Below are positions 35,346 to 43,409 of a DNA stretch of 64,000 nucleotides, piece after piece; position 1 is the stretch's first letter; every line of letters starts with the position of its first letter. This stretch comes from Duganella radicis (GTDB lineage: Bacteria; Pseudomonadota; Gammaproteobacteria; Burkholderiales; Burkholderiaceae_D): contig NZ_WNKY01000023.1 of the NCBI RefSeq assembly GCF_009720825.1, positions 1-64,000 on the forward strand. The letters run 5' to 3'. The notes beneath the pieces were generated by a model that worked only from the letters and a program-made list of their open reading frames with translations, had not been told where the DNA came from and ran no database searches. Made by a program: the position numbers and the translations under genes.

Positions 35346-35729
35346 ATGCAAGTACAGATCGATTTCGAGCGGCCCGACCTGGCGGCGCTGCTGGCGGACA
35401 TGGATGAACCAGCGTTGGACGCGCTGCCGTTTGGCGTGATCGGCTTCGACGCCGAGGACCGGGTACGGCGCTACAACGCCTTTGAATCGCAGGCGGCCGG
35501 CCTGCGCCCGGAGCGCGTGCTGGAGCAGAATCTGTTCACGGTGGTGGCGCCATGCATGAACAACTTCATGGTGGCGCAGCGCTTCCTCGATGCGCGCGCC
35601 GACGGCACGCCGCTGGACGACACCATCAACTACGTGCTGACCTTGCGCATGCGGCCGACCAAGGTCCGGCTGCGGCTGCTGTCGGCGCCGGCGGCGGCGC
35701 TGTCTTACGTGCTGGTGCAGCGTCTATGA
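35346..35729 (+). CDS. Photoactive yellow protein (PYP) homologue
   Basis: 127 aa; the Halorhodospira PYP has 125. It aligns end to end with PYP from memory: LADMDEPALDALPFGVIGFD, RRYNAFES, VAPCMNN and MRPTKVRLRL. The chromophore Cys (Cys69 in PYP) is Cys70; Tyr42 and Glu46, which hydrogen-bond p-coumarate, are Tyr43 and Glu47. Thr50 is replaced by Ala51 and Arg52 by Leu53. AAGGA precedes the ATG at 35346. Its stop overlaps the PAS-GGDEF gene (ATGA). It is probably a cytoplasmic blue-light sensor, or a PAS adaptor if no chromophore is made; no tyrosine ammonia-lyase gene is in the window. Confidence 0.85.
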   Translation: MQVQIDFERPDLAALLADMDEPALDALPFGVIGFDAEDRVRRYNAFESQAAGLRPERVLEQNLFTVVAPCMNNFMVAQRFLDARADGTPLDDTINYVLTLRMRPTKVRLRLLSAPAAALSYVLVQRL

Positions 35730-37030
35730 GCGCCGCCGTCGCCTATCCCGAGGTGGAGGAATACGAGGCGCTGCTGCAATTCCTGTACATGGCGCCGGTC
35801 GGCCTGGTGCAACTGGCCGCCGACGGCAGCATCCTGATGCTCAATCCGCTCTCGGCACAGTTAATGATGCCGCTCAGCCGCCACGGCGAGCTGACCAATC
35901 TGTTTGAGGCGCTGGCGCCGGTGGCGCCCGATCTGCGGCAGCTGTGCGCGGCCTATCCTGCGGACAGCGGCCAGATTTGCGACGCCACCCGGCTGTACCT
36001 GTACGGCGACCAGGCCGGCCACGGCCCGCAAGTACTGTCGCTGAGCATGTTGAAGCTGGACGCCAACCGCCTGATGGCGGTGCTGAGCGACGTCACCGAG
36101 CAGGACCGGCGCGAGCGCCAGCTGCGCAACACCGACGCCTGGCTGCACGCCATCATGACCAATATCGCCGATTACGCGCTGGTCAGCCTGGACCAGCGCG
36201 GCCGCATCGCCGCATGGAACGACAGCATAGGCCGCGTGACCGGCCATGGCCGGGAAGCGGTCGGGCAGCCGTATGCCTTGTTCTCTCCCGAGGAGGCAAC
36301 CACGCCCATGCGGCAACTGGACCGCCTGCGCGAAGCCGACGACAATGGCTGGTCGTTAGACGAAGGCATGCGCCGGCGCGCCGATGGCAGTCAGTTCTGG
36401 GCCAGCGCCATGATCGCGCCGCTGCCGGGACGTCTGGAAGGGGAGAGCGGCGAACCGGCCTACTGCATGATCATCCGTGATATTTCGGACAAGCGCGAGA
36501 TCAGCCAGAGCCTGCGCCAGGCCGCCTACTGCGATCACCTGACCGGCCTGTCCAACCGGCGCGCTTTTTTCGAATCGGCCGAGCTGGAACTGGCGCGCAA
36601 CAAGAAAGCGCCACGGCCGATTTCCCTCATCATGCTGGACGCCGATCATTTCAAGGCGATCAACGACAGCTACGGCCATCCGGCTGGCGACGCCGTGCTA
36701 TGCCGGCTGGCGGCCACCATGCGCGCGGTGTGCCGGCAGGTGGACGTGCTGGCGCGTATCGGCGGCGAGGAATTCGCCGTCCTGCTGCCATCGGTGGGAC
36801 TGGAAGACGCGCTGGCGGTGGCGGAGCGCTTGCGCGCGCAGGTGCAGCGCAACCCGGTGGTGTACCAGCGACAGCGCATTCCGTGTACGGTGAGCCTGGG
36901 GGTGGCGGTGATGGACGAAAGCACGACAGGCTTCGAGAGCCTGCTGGCGCGCGCCGACCAGGCTTTGTATCAGGCCAAGCGGCGCGGGCGCAATCAGGTG
37001 GCGCTCTGGCAGGCGGGAGGAGGGACGTAA
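35726..37030 (+). CDS. PAS-PAS-GGDEF diguanylate cyclase
   Basis: 434 aa, no membrane segment. The first PAS-like region (about residues 10-125) resembles the N-terminus of the next gene product (QFLYMAPVGLVQLAADGSI against QFLYRAPVALMQLRQDGEI). A second PAS domain covers about 135-255 with a PAC-like end (IIRDISDKREIS). The GGDEF domain has DHLTGLSNRR, the active loop RIGGEEF, and an upstream RQVD fitting the RxxD inhibitory site, so it should be active and product-inhibited. It is coupled to the PYP gene by ATGA, suggesting PYP controls it. Confidence 0.9.
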   Translation: MSAAVAYPEVEEYEALLQFLYMAPVGLVQLAADGSILMLNPLSAQLMMPLSRHGELTNLFEALAPVAPDLRQLCAAYPADSGQICDATRLYLYGDQAGHGPQVLSLSMLKLDANRLMAVLSDVTEQDRRERQLRNTDAWLHAIMTNIADYALVSLDQRGRIAAWNDSIGRVTGHGREAVGQPYALFSPEEATTPMRQLDRLREADDNGWSLDEGMRRRADGSQFWASAMIAPLPGRLEGESGEPAYCMIIRDISDKREISQSLRQAAYCDHLTGLSNRRAFFESAELELARNKKAPRPISLIMLDADHFKAINDSYGHPAGDAVLCRLAATMRAVCRQVDVLARIGGEEFAVLLPSVGLEDALAVAERLRAQVQRNPVVYQRQRIPCTVSLGVAVMDESTTGFESLLARADQALYQAKRRGRNQVALWQAGGGT

Positions 37031-37031
37031 C

Positions 37032-38789
37032 ATGCAGACGGACGGCGATGACGCGTATGAAACCTTGATGCAGTTCCTGTACCGCGCACCGGTGGCGCTG
37101 ATGCAGCTGCGGCAGGATGGCGAGATCGAGATGCTGAATCCGATGGCGTCGCAGTTGCTCATGCCGCTGGCGCCGGACGGCGACCTGGCCAACCTGTTCA
37201 AGGTGCTGCAAGCGCACGCGCCGGATCTGGCGCAGCTGTGCGCCGGCTTCGCGCCGGAGCATGGCGTGATTTGCGAGAGCCGGCGTATCCTGCTGTCCGC
37301 CGGCGCCGACAAGGGACCGTCGGTGCTCTCGCTAGGCCTGCTGAAGGTGGACGGCCAGCGCCTGATGGCGGTGCTGCTCGATGTCACGCACGAAGTCCAG
37401 CGCGAACAGCGCGTGCTGGCGCGTCAGCTGGCCAGCGCCGCGCGGCTGGATCTGTTGACGCAATTGGCCAATCGCAGCCGCGCGCTGGAGCTGTTGCAGG
37501 ACATGGCGCAGCGCGCGCCGCGGCCGGAGGGCGATCATTGCGCCGTTTTGTTCCTCAACCTGGACCGCTTCAAGCAAATCAACGACGCCTATGGCAACGA
37601 GGTCGGCGACCAGATCATGGTGCTGGTGGCGGAGCGCCTGCGCACCACGGTGCGCGCCAGCAGCCGCGCGCCGGGCCAGCCGCATGTCACCGAGATTGCC
37701 GCGCGCGTGGGCGGCGACGAGTTCGCGCTGCTGCTGGACGGCCTGCCGCAGCGCGACACCGCCGAGCGCATTGCCGCACGCCTGCTGGACCGTTTAAGCC
37801 CGCCGTTCCGCGTGGGCGCCCATGAACTGACCTGTACTTTCAGCATCGGCGTGGTGGTGCTGGAGGACGGGCCGCAGCAGGCCGACGATGTGCTGCGCGA
37901 CGCCGCCATCGCCATGCGGGCGGCCAAGGCCGATGGCGGCAATCAGTTTGCCGTGTTCGCGCGCCACATGCGCGAGCGGGCCATCCTGCGCGGCGGCTTG
38001 CAGGCCGACCTGCGCAACGCCATCGAGCGCGGCGAGTTGTACACGGTGTACCAGCCGGTGGTGGGGCTGCTGGATGACGGCCGTATCGACCGCGCCGCCG
38101 GCGTGGAAGCGCTGGTGCGCTGGCGCCATCCGCTGCGCGGCGAGGTCGGGCCGTCGGAATTCATCGGCATCGCCGAGGACTGCGGCTTGATCGGCGCCAT
38201 CGGCGAGCAGGTGCTGGCCATGGCGTGCGCGGATTTCGCCCGCTGGCGGCGGCAACTGGGCGCGAACGCGCCGCGCCTGCTGGCGGTGAATCTGTCGCGC
38301 GCGCAGCTTAACCAGTCCGGATTGTGTGAGCGGGTCAGCGCCATCATGGCTGCCAACGGCATGGAGCCGGGCAGCCTGCAACTGGAGATCACAGAGAGCC
38401 TGGCGGCGCAGGGCAGGGATATCCAGGATCAGCTTCTGGGCTTGAAAGCGCTGGGCGTGAAACTGGCGCTGGACGATTTCGGCACCGGCTATTCCTCGCT
38501 ATCGAGCCTGCACCTGCTGCCGGTGGACACGGTCAAGATCGACCGCTCCTTCATCACGCTGGCGGCCACCAGCCGCCATCACGAAGTGCTGATCGAGGCC
38601 ACAGTGAAGGTGGCGCGCAGCCTCGGGATGAACACCGTGGCGGAGGGCATTGAAACGCCGCAGCAGGCGGCCGTGGTGTCGGCGCAGGGGTGCGACAAAG
38701 GCCAGGGCTACCTGTACAGCCGTCCGCTCAGCGGCGCCGCCATCGAACAATGGCTTATTACTTCGGCGCCGCCACCGAGCCGCGCATAG
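37032..38789 (+). CDS. PAS-GGDEF-EAL bifunctional c-di-GMP protein
   Basis: 585 aa, soluble. An N-terminal PAS-like domain (about residues 8-125) is followed by a GGDEF domain with intact GGDEF in RVGGDEFALLL, and by an EAL domain (from about 315). All expected EAL residues are visible: EAL in GVEALVRW, Asn in AVNLSR, Glu in LEITES, DDFGTGYSS, Lys in VKIDRSF, AEGIET and GQGY. No RxxD site is seen directly before GGDEF. Both activities appear possible. It starts one base after the previous stop, forming a three-gene operon with PYP, and its end overlaps the convergent LacI gene by 32 bases. Confidence 0.92.
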   Translation: MQTDGDDAYETLMQFLYRAPVALMQLRQDGEIEMLNPMASQLLMPLAPDGDLANLFKVLQAHAPDLAQLCAGFAPEHGVICESRRILLSAGADKGPSVLSLGLLKVDGQRLMAVLLDVTHEVQREQRVLARQLASAARLDLLTQLANRSRALELLQDMAQRAPRPEGDHCAVLFLNLDRFKQINDAYGNEVGDQIMVLVAERLRTTVRASSRAPGQPHVTEIAARVGGDEFALLLDGLPQRDTAERIAARLLDRLSPPFRVGAHELTCTFSIGVVVLEDGPQQADDVLRDAAIAMRAAKADGGNQFAVFARHMRERAILRGGLQADLRNAIERGELYTVYQPVVGLLDDGRIDRAAGVEALVRWRHPLRGEVGPSEFIGIAEDCGLIGAIGEQVLAMACADFARWRRQLGANAPRLLAVNLSRAQLNQSGLCERVSAIMAANGMEPGSLQLEITESLAAQGRDIQDQLLGLKALGVKLALDDFGTGYSSLSSLHLLPVDTVKIDRSFITLAATSRHHEVLIEATVKVARSLGMNTVAEGIETPQQAAVVSAQGCDKGQGYLYSRPLSGAAIEQWLITSAPPPSRA

Positions 38790-39765
38790 TGACGGTGACG
38801 GGGAACTCGCGCGAGATTTCGTGCTGGGTGCCGTAGCAGATGTTGAGCAGCCAGCGCACGGCGTTCTGTGTCAGCTGCTGCATTGGGATGCGCACCGAAG
38901 TCAGGCCCGGTGACGAGAATTCGGCCGAGTAGTCATCGTCGTAGCCGATGATGGACACGTCCTTCGGCACGCTGATGCCGGCGCGGTGGAAGCAGGACAT
39001 GGAGCCGATCGCCATTTCATCGTTGGCGCAGAACAGGCCCGTGAAATGGCGTCCTTCGTTCAGCAACTGCTGGGTGGCGCCAAAGCCGCCTTCGCGCGAG
39101 AAGTCCGATGGAATCTGGCGTACCGCGTCGCGCTGGATGCCGTTGCGCGCCAGCTCGTCGAAGAAGCCGCGCAGGCGCTCCTCATTGTCCGAGGTGCCGA
39201 CCGGGCCGGAAATCACCGCCAGCTGGCGATGTCCCGCCTCCAGCAGGGTGCGCGCCGCCAGTTCGCCGCCGTGATAATGGTCAGGGCAGAATGACGAGGT
39301 CTCCAGCTCCGCGCTGCGGCGGTTGAGGAAGGCCATCTTGGGATGCATTTTGTGCAGCATCTGCATGTCCTCGTCCAGCAGGTCGTGGCCCAGCACCACG
39401 ATGCCGTCGCAATCGCGGCCGATCAGGAACTTGACCGCTTCAATCGCTTCCTCGCGCGGCGTGCCGTCGCCGCAACCGGTGGCCACCACCACGTGGCGGC
39501 GCATGGCGCGCAGTTCGATGTCGGTTTGCTTGAGGATGGTGCCGTAGTAGGCGCCGAAGAAGGAGGGCGCGAAGATCCCGATCATGCCCAGCGACTGCGC
39601 CGACAAGGAGCGGCCGATGGAAGAAGGGCGGAAATTCAGCTGTTCGATGGCGGCTTGTACTTTTTTCATCGCCTCGGCCGATACCGGACCGGCGCCTGAA
39701 ATGGCGCGCGATGCTGTCGACATGCCTACACCGGCGAGCATTGCGACGTCTTTCAGTGTTGCCAC
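38758..39765 (-). CDS. LacI-family transcriptional regulator
   Basis: 335 aa. The N-terminal helix-turn-helix (TLKDVAMLAGVGMSTASRAI) and hinge helix (RPSSIGRSLSAQSL) are typical, followed by a periplasmic-binding-protein-like sensor domain. It most plausibly binds the two palindromes at 26413-26428 and 32198-32213, whose GTGGAAGC half-sites suit this family, and thus represses the beta-glucoside uptake genes. The TspO/PYP block separates it from those genes. Confidence 0.9.
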   Translation of the reverse strand: MATLKDVAMLAGVGMSTASRAISGAGPVSAEAMKKVQAAIEQLNFRPSSIGRSLSAQSLGMIGIFAPSFFGAYYGTILKQTDIELRAMRRHVVVATGCGDGTPREEAIEAVKFLIGRDCDGIVVLGHDLLDEDMQMLHKMHPKMAFLNRRSAELETSSFCPDHYHGGELAARTLLEAGHRQLAVISGPVGTSDNEERLRGFFDELARNGIQRDAVRQIPSDFSREGGFGATQQLLNEGRHFTGLFCANDEMAIGSMSCFHRAGISVPKDVSIIGYDDDYSAEFSSPGLTSVRIPMQQLTQNAVRWLLNICYGTQHEISREFPVTVTMRGSVAAPK

Positions 39766-39811
39766 ACGATCTCCTATGAACCAAGTGCGTTAAGGCTGTA
39801 TCGTAACATGG

Positions 39812-39817
39812 TATAAT
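39812..39817 (+). promoter_or_regulatory. Probable -10 box of rimO
   Basis: TATAAT lies 43 bases before the rimO ATG in the 94-base divergent gap between the LacI gene and rimO. The -35 element is weak (GTTAAG at 39789-39794, 17 bases upstream). Confidence 0.45.
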
Positions 39818-39859
39818 CGTCGATTGCTCGTAATCTTTGTGAAGTATTAAGCAACCATC

Positions 39860-41251
39860 ATGCAATCGCAACCACTCTCTCGTCTTCCCAAGCCAGCCGC
39901 CGGCGCGCCAGCACCTAAAGTGGGCTTTGTATCGCTCGGCTGCCCCAAGGCGCTGGTCGACTCTGAACAGATCCTGACCCAGCTGCGCGCGGAGGGTTAC
40001 GAGACCGCCAAATCCTACGACGGCGCCGATCTGGTGATCGTCAACACCTGCGGCTTCATCGACGCCGCCGTGCAGGAATCGCTGGACGCCATCGGCGAAG
40101 CGCTGGCCGAAAACGGCAAGGTGATTGTGACCGGCTGCCTGGGCGCCAAGAAGGACACCGACGGTTCGGACCTGATCACCAAGGTGCACCCGAAAGTGCT
40201 GGCCGTGACCGGCCCGCACGCGCTGGGCGAGGTGATGGACTCGGTGCACCAGCATCTGCCGAAACCGCACGAGCCGTTCATCGACCTGATTCCGCCGCAA
40301 GGCATCAAGCTGACGCCGAAGCACTACGCCTACCTGAAAATCTCGGAAGGCTGCAACCACCGCTGCTCGTTCTGCATCATCCCGTCGATGCGCGGCGATC
40401 TGGTGTCGCGTCCTATCGGCGAACTGCTGCTGGAAGCGGAGAACCTGTTCAAGTCGGGCGTGAAGGAGCTGCTGGTGATCTCGCAGGACACCTCGGCCTA
40501 CGGCGTGGACGTCAAGTTCCGCACCGGCTTCTGGAACGGCCGTCCGATCAAGACCCACATGACGCAGTTGATGGAAGCGCTGGGCGAACTGGCCAAGTCC
40601 TACGGCGCCTGGGTGCGCGCGCATTACGTCTATCCGTATCCGCATGTCGACCAGGTGATCCCGCTGATGGGCGAGCATATCCTGCCTTACCTCGATATCC
40701 CGATGCAGCACGCGCATCCCGATGTGCTGAAGCGCATGAAGCGCCCGGCCAGCGGCGAGAAGAATCTGGACCGCATCCTCGCATGGCGCAAGATGAATCC
40801 GGACCTGACCATCCGCTCCACCTTCATCGCCGGTTTCCCGGGCGAGACCGAGGCCGAATTCGAATACCTGCTCGACTTCCTGAAAGAGGCGCAGATCGAT
40901 CGCCTGGGCTGCTTCGCCTATTCGCCGGTGGAAGGCGCTACCGCCAACGAACTGGAAAATCCGGTGCCGGAAGAAGTGCGCGAAGAGCGTCGTGGCCGCG
41001 TGATGCTGCTGCAAGAAGAAATCTCGAAAGCACGCCTGAAAGCGAAAGTCGGCAAGACCGTGCGCGTGCTGATCGATGAAGTCAACCGCACCGGCGGCGT
41101 GGGCCGCTCGGCCGCCGACGCGCCGGAAATCGATGGCGTGGTGTACGTCAAGCCGCCGTTCGAACCGCACAAGAAACTGGTGGTCGGCCAGTTCGTTGAT
41201 GTGAAAATCACGACATCCGACGCCCATGACATGTGGGGAGAGGCACTTTAA
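39860..41251 (+). CDS. rimO: Ribosomal protein S12 methylthiotransferase RimO
   Basis: 463 aa radical-SAM enzyme that adds a methylthio group to Asp88 (E. coli numbering) of ribosomal protein S12. The N-terminal UPF0004 domain has GFVSLGCPKALVDSE, VNTCGF and VTGCLG (three Cys for one cluster). The radical-SAM motif CNHRCSFC follows, then a C-terminal TRAM domain (KTVRVLIDEV). GCPKALVDSE distinguishes RimO from MiaB. Confidence 0.95.
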   Translation: MQSQPLSRLPKPAAGAPAPKVGFVSLGCPKALVDSEQILTQLRAEGYETAKSYDGADLVIVNTCGFIDAAVQESLDAIGEALAENGKVIVTGCLGAKKDTDGSDLITKVHPKVLAVTGPHALGEVMDSVHQHLPKPHEPFIDLIPPQGIKLTPKHYAYLKISEGCNHRCSFCIIPSMRGDLVSRPIGELLLEAENLFKSGVKELLVISQDTSAYGVDVKFRTGFWNGRPIKTHMTQLMEALGELAKSYGAWVRAHYVYPYPHVDQVIPLMGEHILPYLDIPMQHAHPDVLKRMKRPASGEKNLDRILAWRKMNPDLTIRSTFIAGFPGETEAEFEYLLDFLKEAQIDRLGCFAYSPVEGATANELENPVPEEVREERRGRVMLLQEEISKARLKAKVGKTVRVLIDEVNRTGGVGRSAADAPEIDGVVYVKPPFEPHKKLVVGQFVDVKITTSDAHDMWGEAL

Positions 41252-41273
41252 GCCATTCGTCTACTATAATAAA

Positions 41274-41306
41274 GGCGGACCAGCGTAACGGCGGTCCGCC
41301 TTTTTT
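41274..41306 (+). terminator. Rho-independent terminator after rimO
   Basis: GGCGGACC and GGTCCGCC pair around an 11-base loop and are followed by T6. The creatininase-like gene starts only 14 bases later. Confidence 0.85.
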
Positions 41307-41319
41307 GTTAGATGAGCTT

Positions 41320-42156
41320 ATGCCTGACTTGAAATTCCTGGCGGCGCTGGCCGCTTGCATGTTGATGGCCTCCGCAACCGCCGCCGAAGCGCCGGTCATG
41401 CTGGAAGAGATGACGAGCACCGAACTGCGCGCCCGCATCGACGGCGGCGCCACCACGGCGATCATTCCCATCGGCGGCACCGAGCAAAGCGGCCCGTATA
41501 TCGCGCTGGGCAAGCACAATGTGCGCGCCACCGTGCTGGCGCGGATGATCGCGCAAAAGCTGGGCAACGCTGTGGTCGCACCGGTTGTCGCTTACGTCCC
41601 CGAAGGCAGCATCACGCCGCCGGCCGGCCACATGAAGTTTGCCGGCACGCTGTCGATACCCGAATCCACGTTTGAAGACCTGCTGTTCTCGGCCGGACAA
41701 AGCCTGCGCCAGCACGGCTTCCGCCACATCGTTCTGATCGGCGACCATGGCGGTTACCAGAAAAGCGAAACCCGCGTGGCGCAGCGCCTGAACAAGGCCT
41801 GGGCCAAGGATGGCAAAGCTGGCGCGCTGGCGCTGCTGGCTTACTACGACGTCACGCAGGAGCCTTTTATCGCCGATCTTGAAAAGCGCGGCTACAGCAA
41901 GGCCGAAATCGGCCTGCATGCCGGCCTGGCCGATGCATCGCTGATGCTGGCAACCGACAAATCCCTGGTCCGTACCGAAGCGTTGGCGCGCGGCCCATCG
42001 CCTGGCGTGAACGATGGCGTGCGCGGAGACGCGCGCCGCGCCAGCGCGGAATTGGGCAAGCTTGGCGTGCAGCGCATTGTCGATACCTCGGTTGCGGCTA
42101 TTTCCGAATTTGCGGCGCATGGCGCGCCGTCCACCTCTAGTAAAGAATCCAAATGA
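41320..42156 (+). CDS. Secreted creatininase-family protein
   Basis: 278 aa with a signal peptide (MPDLKFLAALAACMLMASATAAEA). The family core is visible: IPIGGTEQSGPYIALGKHNVRA, IGDHGGYQKSE and HAGLADASLML. Compared with creatininase (EQHGPH and TD in the first metal motif) it has Ser for His and GKHN for GTD, and Ala where the second motif usually has Glu, so metal binding differs from that of true creatininase. Amide hydrolysis is the family reaction; the substrate is unknown. A GATGAG sequence precedes the ATG at 41320, and the stop overlaps the beta-propeller gene (ATGA). Confidence 0.8.
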   Translation: MPDLKFLAALAACMLMASATAAEAPVMLEEMTSTELRARIDGGATTAIIPIGGTEQSGPYIALGKHNVRATVLARMIAQKLGNAVVAPVVAYVPEGSITPPAGHMKFAGTLSIPESTFEDLLFSAGQSLRQHGFRHIVLIGDHGGYQKSETRVAQRLNKAWAKDGKAGALALLAYYDVTQEPFIADLEKRGYSKAEIGLHAGLADASLMLATDKSLVRTEALARGPSPGVNDGVRGDARRASAELGKLGVQRIVDTSVAAISEFAAHGAPSTSSKESK

Positions 42157-43409
42157 AGACTAATCACATCGCTTATGCGGCATTGGCCGCCACCGGTCTG
42201 ATCGCAGCGGGCAGCCTGGCCGCTATTGGTTACTCGCAGTCGGTGCAAGCCGCGCAGGCAGGGCAGGCGGCGCCCGCCGCCGGCCAGGGTCAGGCCGCCG
42301 CGCCGGCCAACGTTTATGCCGGCATCGCCCCGGCCAATCTGAGCCCGGCGGTGCGCGACCACCTGCCGCGCGTGTACGTGCCCAACCTGCGTTCCAACGA
42401 CGTCTACGTGATCGACCAGGAATCGCTGAAAGTGGTCGACAAGTTCAAGGTCGGCGTCGGCCCTCAGCACGTGGTACCGGCGTGGGACCTGCAATCGCTG
42501 TGGGTGGCGAATAACGCCGAGCGCACCAACAAGGGCAGCCTGACGCCGATCGATCCGCGTACCGGCAAACCGGGCACGCAGGTCGCGGTGGACGATCCAT
42601 ACAATATGTACTTCTCGCCGGATGGCAAATCGGCCATCGTGGTGGCGGAAGCCTTGCACCGCCTGGACTTCCGCGATCCTAAGACCATGCAAATGCAGTA
42701 CGCCATCGACGTGCCGCAGTGCGGCGGCATCAACCACGCCGACTTCTCGCCGGATGGCCGCTACGCCATGTTCACCTGCGAATTCGCCGGTTCGGTGGCG
42801 CGCATCGATCTGCAAACGCGCAAGGTGGAGGGGTATCTGAAACTGTCGATGCCGGCCACGCGCTTCTCGGAAAAAGATCCGATCGACCAGTTGCTGGCGA
42901 ATGAGGTGTGCAGCAAGAAGAAGGGCATGCCGCAGGATATCCGCGTTTCGCCGGACGGCAAGCGTTACTACATCGCCGACATGGACGCCGACGGCGTGCA
43001 CATTGTCGATGCGGCGTCGTTCACCAAGGTCGGCTTCATCCCGACCGGCGTCGGTGCGCACGGCCTGTATCCAAGCCGCGACGGCACCAAGCTGTATGTG
43101 GCCAATCGTGGCACGCACAACATCCATGGCAAGCCGAAAGGCAAAGGCCGCGTGACAGTGATCGACTTCGCCACCGAAAAAGTGGTGGCGCAATGGCCGA
43201 TCCCCGGCGGTGGCAGCCCGGACATGGGCAACGTCAGCACGGACGGCAAGTACCTGTGGCTGTCGGGCCGCTTTGACGATGTGGTGTACCGCATCGACAC
43301 CGCCAACGGCGACGTCAGGAAAATCAAGGTGGGCCAAGAGCCGCACGGCCTGACCGTGTGGCCGCAGCCGGGCAAATACTCGCTGGGCCACACCGGCAAT
43401 ATGCGATGA
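42153..43409 (+). CDS. YncE-like beta-propeller protein, secreted
   Basis: 418 aa. An N-terminal signal or anchor (about residues 6-33) and an Ala/Gln-rich linker lead into repeated propeller blades with VYVPNLRSNDVYVID, DPYNMYFSPDGKSAIVV, HADFSPDGRYAMFTC, DIRVSPDGKRYYIADMD and GNVSTDGKYLWLSG. Such seven-bladed YVTN/YncE proteins act in the periplasm as binding or scaffold proteins. It overlaps both neighbours by 4 bases, so it is tightly co-expressed with the creatininase-like and MetC-like genes. Confidence 0.85.
   Translation: MKTNHIAYAALAATGLIAAGSLAAIGYSQSVQAAQAGQAAPAAGQGQAAAPANVYAGIAPANLSPAVRDHLPRVYVPNLRSNDVYVIDQESLKVVDKFKVGVGPQHVVPAWDLQSLWVANNAERTNKGSLTPIDPRTGKPGTQVAVDDPYNMYFSPDGKSAIVVAEALHRLDFRDPKTMQMQYAIDVPQCGGINHADFSPDGRYAMFTCEFAGSVARIDLQTRKVEGYLKLSMPATRFSEKDPIDQLLANEVCSKKKGMPQDIRVSPDGKRYYIADMDADGVHIVDAASFTKVGFIPTGVGAHGLYPSRDGTKLYVANRGTHNIHGKPKGKGRVTVIDFATEKVVAQWPIPGGGSPDMGNVSTDGKYLWLSGRFDDVVYRIDTANGDVRKIKVGQEPHGLTVWPQPGKYSLGHTGNMR

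Noticed and set aside
41265..41270. TATAAT just after rimO, a possible promoter for the creatininase-like operon.
   Set aside because: No -35 element fits, and a transcript starting there would begin within the terminator hairpin.
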